From: Leptospira fluminis
Lineage (GTDB): Bacteria; Spirochaetota; Leptospiria; Leptospirales; Leptospiraceae
NCBI RefSeq assembly: GCF_004771275.1
Contig: NZ_RQEV01000011.1
Location: 1 to 64,000 of the forward strand
Direction: 5' to 3'
DNA length: 64,000 nucleotides
Positions 60,808-64,000 of this stretch are shown here, piece by piece; the stretch's first letter is position 1; each line of letters starts with the position of its first letter. The notes beneath the pieces are model-generated. The model saw only the letters and a program-made list of their open reading frames with translations. It was not told the DNA's origin and searched no databases. The translations under genes were made by a program, and so were the position numbers.

Positions 60808-60813
60808 GGCTAC

Positions 60814-60841
60814 AAAAAAGGGGCCGGAATCCCGACCCCTA
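60814..60841 (-). terminator. Rho-independent terminator of the amtB-glnK operon
   Basis: On the minus strand AGGGGTCGGGATTCCGGCCCCT forms a hairpin with one mismatch, followed by TTTTTT. It is about 40 bp downstream of the glnK stop. It may also partly serve prmC on the other strand. Confidence 0.75.
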
Positions 60842-60877
60842 AGATGGTTCGACTCGTTTTGGGGAAGAATGAATCCG

Positions 60878-61222
60878 TTAGATAGCGGAGCTTCCTCTTT
60901 CACCGGTACGGATACGAATCACATCCTCGAGCGGGAGGATTAGAATCTTTCCGTCTCCTATCTTTCCGTCCCCGGTTTTTGCGGCTTTCAGAATCGCATC
61001 AACGGTAGGTTTAACGAACTCGTCATTGACCGCGATTTCCAATCTTACCTTGCGGAGCAGGTTCACTTGGTATTCATGACCGCGGAAGACTTCCGTCTTA
61101 CCTTTCTGCTGCCCGTAGCCTTGCACGTCGCTGACGGTAAGCCTGTAGATTTCGTTTTTTGTCAGCTCGGCTTTTACTTCTTCCAGTTTATGAGGCTGGA
61201 TAATTGCTACGATTAATTTCAT
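60878..61222 (-). CDS. glnK: PII nitrogen-regulatory protein GlnB/GlnK
   Basis: The 114-residue protein has the PII fold: LIVAIIQPHKLEEVK, the T-loop RGHEYQVNLL with Tyr51 (the uridylylation position), a B-loop and the C-terminal IRIRTGERG. It binds ATP/ADP and 2-oxoglutarate and controls AmtB. The B-loop reads TGDGKIGDGK, two residues longer than the usual TGKIGDGK. It is 37 bp downstream of amtB and shares its promoter and terminator. Confidence 0.93.
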   Translation of the reverse strand: MKLIVAIIQPHKLEEVKAELTKNEIYRLTVSDVQGYGQQKGKTEVFRGHEYQVNLLRKVRLEIAVNDEFVKPTVDAILKAAKTGDGKIGDGKILILPLEDVIRIRTGERGSSAI

Positions 61223-61259
61223 ATGCTCTCCTTTAATTATTAAATCGAATTTTCAGGGA

Positions 61260-62552
61260 TTATAAAATATAACCCTTCTCTCCGTGAATTTCGGAATCGA
61301 GACCGGCGATTTCCTTCTCTTCGGAGATTCGGAATCCGATCGTTTTTTCTATCACGAAAGCCAGCACGAGGGAAACCACGAACGAATAAATACCGGTTGC
61401 GGCTACGCTGATCAATTGAACAACGATTTGGTCCCCTTTGCTCGCGACGCCTGCACCCAAAGTAAGGGTAAAGACACCGGTCAGAATTGCTCCGATCGCT
61501 CCCCCTACGCCGTGAATTCCGAAAGCGTCAAGAGAATCATCGTAACCCAGTTTACTTTTCAGGAGAATCGCTCCGTAACAGATCGGTGCAACGATGAATC
61601 CCATATAAATGGACTCTACCGGACCGACAAAACCGGAAGCTGGAGTGATTACCACAAGACCAGCGACGATTCCTGAAGCTGCACCTAACGCGGTAGCCTT
61701 TTTAGTGTGAAGATACTCGATCACAAGCCATGCAACTCCTGCCGCTGCGGGGGCAACCAAAGTTACGACGAATGCACGAGCCGCAATACCGTTCGTAGCC
61801 AGTCCGGAACCTGCGTTGAATCCGAACCATCCGAACCAGAGTAATCCGGCTCCGATCAGCGTATACGTCAGGTTATTCGGTTGAACCAAGGAGATTCCTT
61901 CCCCTTTACGTTTTCCGATGACGATTGCGGCTGCCAAACCGGCGATACCGGAAATCAGGTGGACTACCGTTCCTCCCGCAAAATCGAGAGCGCTCATTTT
62001 AAATAACCAACCGGTTCCTGCCCAAACCCAATGAGCGACCGGATCGTAAACCAGAGTTGCCCAAAGCAGGATAAAAGCGATATATCCGGAAAGTTTTACC
62101 CGTTCGGCGATCGCTCCGGAAATCAGAGCGGGGGTGATCAACGCGAACATTCCTTGGAAGAGGAAGTGAACGTATTTCGGAACCGTAAGTTCCAACGTGT
62201 TTTCGTTGATACCGTTCAGGAATGCTAATGCGAAGTCTCCGTAGTATGGGTTCTCGCCGGAAAAAGCGAAGCTATATCCGAAGATGGTCCATTGCAAAGT
62301 CAATACGAGGATGGCGATAAAGCTGTGCATCATCGTAGAAAGCACGTTCTTAGATCTTACCAAGCCGCCGTAAAAAAGGGCCAGACCGGGAATCATAAAG
62401 AACACGAAGGCGGACGCGACAATCATCCATGCGGTATCGCCTTTATCCAAGGTGGGCGCAGGAGCCGGTGCGGGGGTGGTTGCTTCCTGGCCCCATACGA
62501 ATACGGGGATCGCAAGGATCAGGAACGGAAGAATTTTCTTTACCAATTTCAT
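61260..62552 (-). CDS. amtB: Ammonium transporter AmtB
   Basis: The 430-residue protein has a signal-like leader (MKLVKKILPFLILAIPVFVWG), an Ala/Pro linker and eleven helices. Amt motifs are visible: DKGDTAWMIVASAFVFFMIPGLALFYGG, GAIAERVKLSGYI, DFAGGTVVHLISG (with the first pore His) and DDSLDAFGIHGVGGAIG (with the second). The operon amtB-glnK is standard for nitrogen control. The ATG at 62567, 15 bases earlier, is an alternative start. Confidence 0.94.
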   Translation of the reverse strand: MKLVKKILPFLILAIPVFVWGQEATTPAPAPAPTLDKGDTAWMIVASAFVFFMIPGLALFYGGLVRSKNVLSTMMHSFIAILVLTLQWTIFGYSFAFSGENPYYGDFALAFLNGINENTLELTVPKYVHFLFQGMFALITPALISGAIAERVKLSGYIAFILLWATLVYDPVAHWVWAGTGWLFKMSALDFAGGTVVHLISGIAGLAAAIVIGKRKGEGISLVQPNNLTYTLIGAGLLWFGWFGFNAGSGLATNGIAARAFVVTLVAPAAAGVAWLVIEYLHTKKATALGAASGIVAGLVVITPASGFVGPVESIYMGFIVAPICYGAILLKSKLGYDDSLDAFGIHGVGGAIGAILTGVFTLTLGAGVASKGDQIVVQLISVAATGIYSFVVSLVLAFVIEKTIGFRISEEKEIAGLDSEIHGEKGYIL

Positions 62553-62593
62553 TTTCTCAAATCTCATCTCGCGCGTTTTGTTTACTCCCCTAT

Positions 62594-62609
62594 TGCAAAA
62601 ATGGTACCT
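62594..62609 (-). promoter_or_regulatory. Sigma-54 (RpoN) promoter of amtB-glnK
   Basis: The minus strand reads AGGTACC-ATTT-TTGCA, with GG and GC separated by exactly ten bases, the invariant core of -24/-12 promoters. The match to TGGCACG-N4-TTGCA is good except at two positions. The -12 GC is about 40 bp upstream of the chosen ATG. amtB-glnK is a classic NtrC/RpoN target, which adds support. Confidence 0.75.
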
Positions 62610-62873
62610 GATACCCGAATAGGATGGAAAAAATGTAAAATTTATCGATACCGCTTAGGATAGAGCAGAAAACTGATCTAGGATCGGTTTTTTCACTGGA
62701 AATAGCAGTGCCAGGAGAGAAAAAAGAAAGATTCCTTTTTTCCCCCAATGCTGGGGTCGACAGTTTGCTTAAATAATAAGCACATTTTTCGAATATGTTA
62801 AAATTTTGGTCGCTTTTCCTTGCAGAAAAATTCGGCAAAATTTCCCAAAAGAAAAATGGGACCGGTTAGGGGG
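62610..62873. other. Upstream control region of amtB
   Basis: About 260 bp with no gene, between the -24/-12 promoter of amtB and the stop of the carboxylase gene. It is A/T-rich, as expected of an activator-binding and DNA-bending region of a sigma-54 promoter. NtrC-type dyads were not identified by eye. Confidence 0.4.
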
Positions 62874-64000
62874 TTACATTCTGAAAATTGCGTAAGAAGG
62901 TTTTTGCCCTTTAGGCGAAAAATCCGAATAGAGCGCCAAGCCCAAGGTTTCCCGAGTGCGAGCCGGGTCTAAAACTCCGTCATCCCAGAGCCTCGCCGTC
63001 GAGTAAAGGTATGAGGAGCGGTTTTCATAATCTTCCAAAATCGGTTTTCGAAAAATCGCCCTCTCCTCTTCGGACATGGTCTTCCCTTCTTTTTCGAGCT
63101 GGTCTAGTTTTACCGTAAGAAGTACGTTCGAAGCCTGTTCGCCTCCCATTACGGAAATCCGAGCATTCGGCCACATCCATAAAAACCTAGGATCGAAAGC
63201 CCTTCCGCACATTCCGTAGTTTCCGGCTCCATAAGAGCCTCCGATCACTACGGTATATTTCGGAACGACGGAAGTGGAGACCGCATTGACCATCTTTGCC
63301 CCGTCCTTTGCGATACCGGAGTTCTCGTATTTTTTTCCGACCATAAAACCGGTGATGTTCTGCAGAAAAACCAGCGGAACTTCTCTCTGATTGCACAGCT
63401 CTATAAAATGGGCCGCCTTTAAGGAACTTTCGGAAAACAATACGCCGTTATTCGCTACGATTCCGGTCAATTTTCCGTAAATATTCGCAAAACCGGTCAC
63501 GAGAGTGGTACCGTAATTCTTTTTAAACTCCTGAAAACGCGAACCGTCCACAATACGCGCGATGACTTCCCGAACATCGTAGGGCTTACGGATGTCCTTC
63601 TGTATGATTCCGTAGATCTCCTCTGCGGGATACAGCGGTTCTTCATAGGAAACGGACTGCGTTCTCCCGGACCCTCCCAGAGTGGACACGATATGCCTTG
63701 CGATTTCCAGGGCGTGCTCGTCGTTTTCCGCCAAATGGTCGGTCACTCCGGAAATCCTGCAATGAACGTCCGCACCGCCCAACTCCTCCGGAGTCACGAT
63801 TTCTCCCGTAGCCGCCTTTACGAGAGGAGGACCACCTAGAAAGATCGTACCGTTTCCACGGACGATCACCGACTCATCCGACATGGCCGGGATGTACGCA
63901 CCGCCTGCGGTGCAACTTCCCATCACGATCGAAATCTGGGGAATTCCCGCACGGGAAAGATTAGCCTGATTGAAAAAGATTCTTCCGAAATGTTCCTTAT
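62874..64000 (-). CDS. Acyl-CoA carboxylase beta subunit (methylcrotonoyl-CoA type), 5' part outside the window
   Basis: The visible 375 residues are the C-terminal two thirds of a carboxyltransferase beta subunit: [69 protein letters not shown] and [19 protein letters not shown]. The [10 protein letters not shown] and GGADVHCR patterns fit the methylcrotonoyl-CoA carboxylase beta subunit better than propionyl- or acetyl-CoA enzymes; this is by recall. It would transfer carboxyl from biotin to an acyl-CoA in leucine breakdown. The start lies beyond the right edge. Confidence 0.88.
   Translation of the reverse strand, partial: KEHFGRIFFNQANLSRAGIPQISIVMGSCTAGGAYIPAMSDESVIVRGNGTIFLGGPPLVKAATGEIVTPEELGGADVHCRISGVTDHLAENDEHALEIARHIVSTLGGSGRTQSVSYEEPLYPAEEIYGIIQKDIRKPYDVREVIARIVDGSRFQEFKKNYGTTLVTGFANIYGKLTGIVANNGVLFSESSLKAAHFIELCNQREVPLVFLQNITGFMVGKKYENSGIAKDGAKMVNAVSTSVVPKYTVVIGGSYGAGNYGMCGRAFDPRFLWMWPNARISVMGGEQASNVLLTVKLDQLEKEGKTMSEEERAIFRKPILEDYENRSSYLYSTARLWDDGVLDPARTRETLGLALYSDFSPKGQKPSYAIFRM

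Overview
The window looks like a Leptospira chromosome. The evidence is a giant exported HINT protein resembling the Leptospira TIGR04388 family, DUF1566 and Big_5-type lipoproteins with spirochaete-style lipoboxes, a mitochondrial/spirochaete-type EF-G, PhaR, and amtB-glnK. Base composition is moderate in the core and clearly more AT-rich in the first 5.4 kb. A P2-like species is a guess; no rRNA or species marker is present.

About 0-17 kb is an accessory polymorphic-toxin island, read mostly on the minus strand. A DUF1566 lipoprotein (14338-17145) and a small DUF1566 protein (13781-14341) precede a 2784-residue exported protein (5363-13717). That protein has a helical-repeat stalk, a beta-rich segment, a HINT self-cleavage domain and a tail resembling a papain/C39-fold cysteine peptidase. 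One base downstream lies a small secreted protein, the candidate immunity gene (4513-5361). Further downstream is an orphan second copy of the HINT module with a different tail (2310-3449). An IS3-family element with a CTAG target duplication (1082-2304) separates it from another secreted candidate immunity gene (336-1001). The layout matches the orphan-cassette toxin-switching design known from Rhs and CDI systems.

17.4-19 kb is a toxin-antitoxin graveyard: a fused, frameshifted higB/higA remnant, a 5'-truncated gene beside an ASCH-domain gene, and a VapC with no visible VapB. From 33.9 down to 20.1 kb, nine closely packed minus-strand genes follow. They encode a TolC-like channel, a Big_5 lipoprotein, a small lipoprotein, a TPR lipoprotein, a membrane-fusion protein, two RND proteins (the second lacking the usual TM4 aspartates), a MORN protein and a Yip1-like membrane protein. 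They look like one efflux/envelope operon.

34-64 kb is mostly housekeeping: a second DUF1566 lipoprotein, an OmpA-family protein, a thioesterase/TetR divergent pair, MarR, a compact UvrD-like helicase, tandem metal-dependent-hydrolase paralogs, tRNA-Val, a HEAT protein, PhaR, thioredoxin-fold proteins, a UbiA-family prenyltransferase, TrkH, EF-G, a LysM/M23 protein, an amidohydrolase, two cNMP-binding proteins, tRNA-Arg, prmC, amtB-glnK with a sigma-54 promoter, and the 5'-truncated (by the window edge) beta subunit of an acyl-CoA carboxylase.
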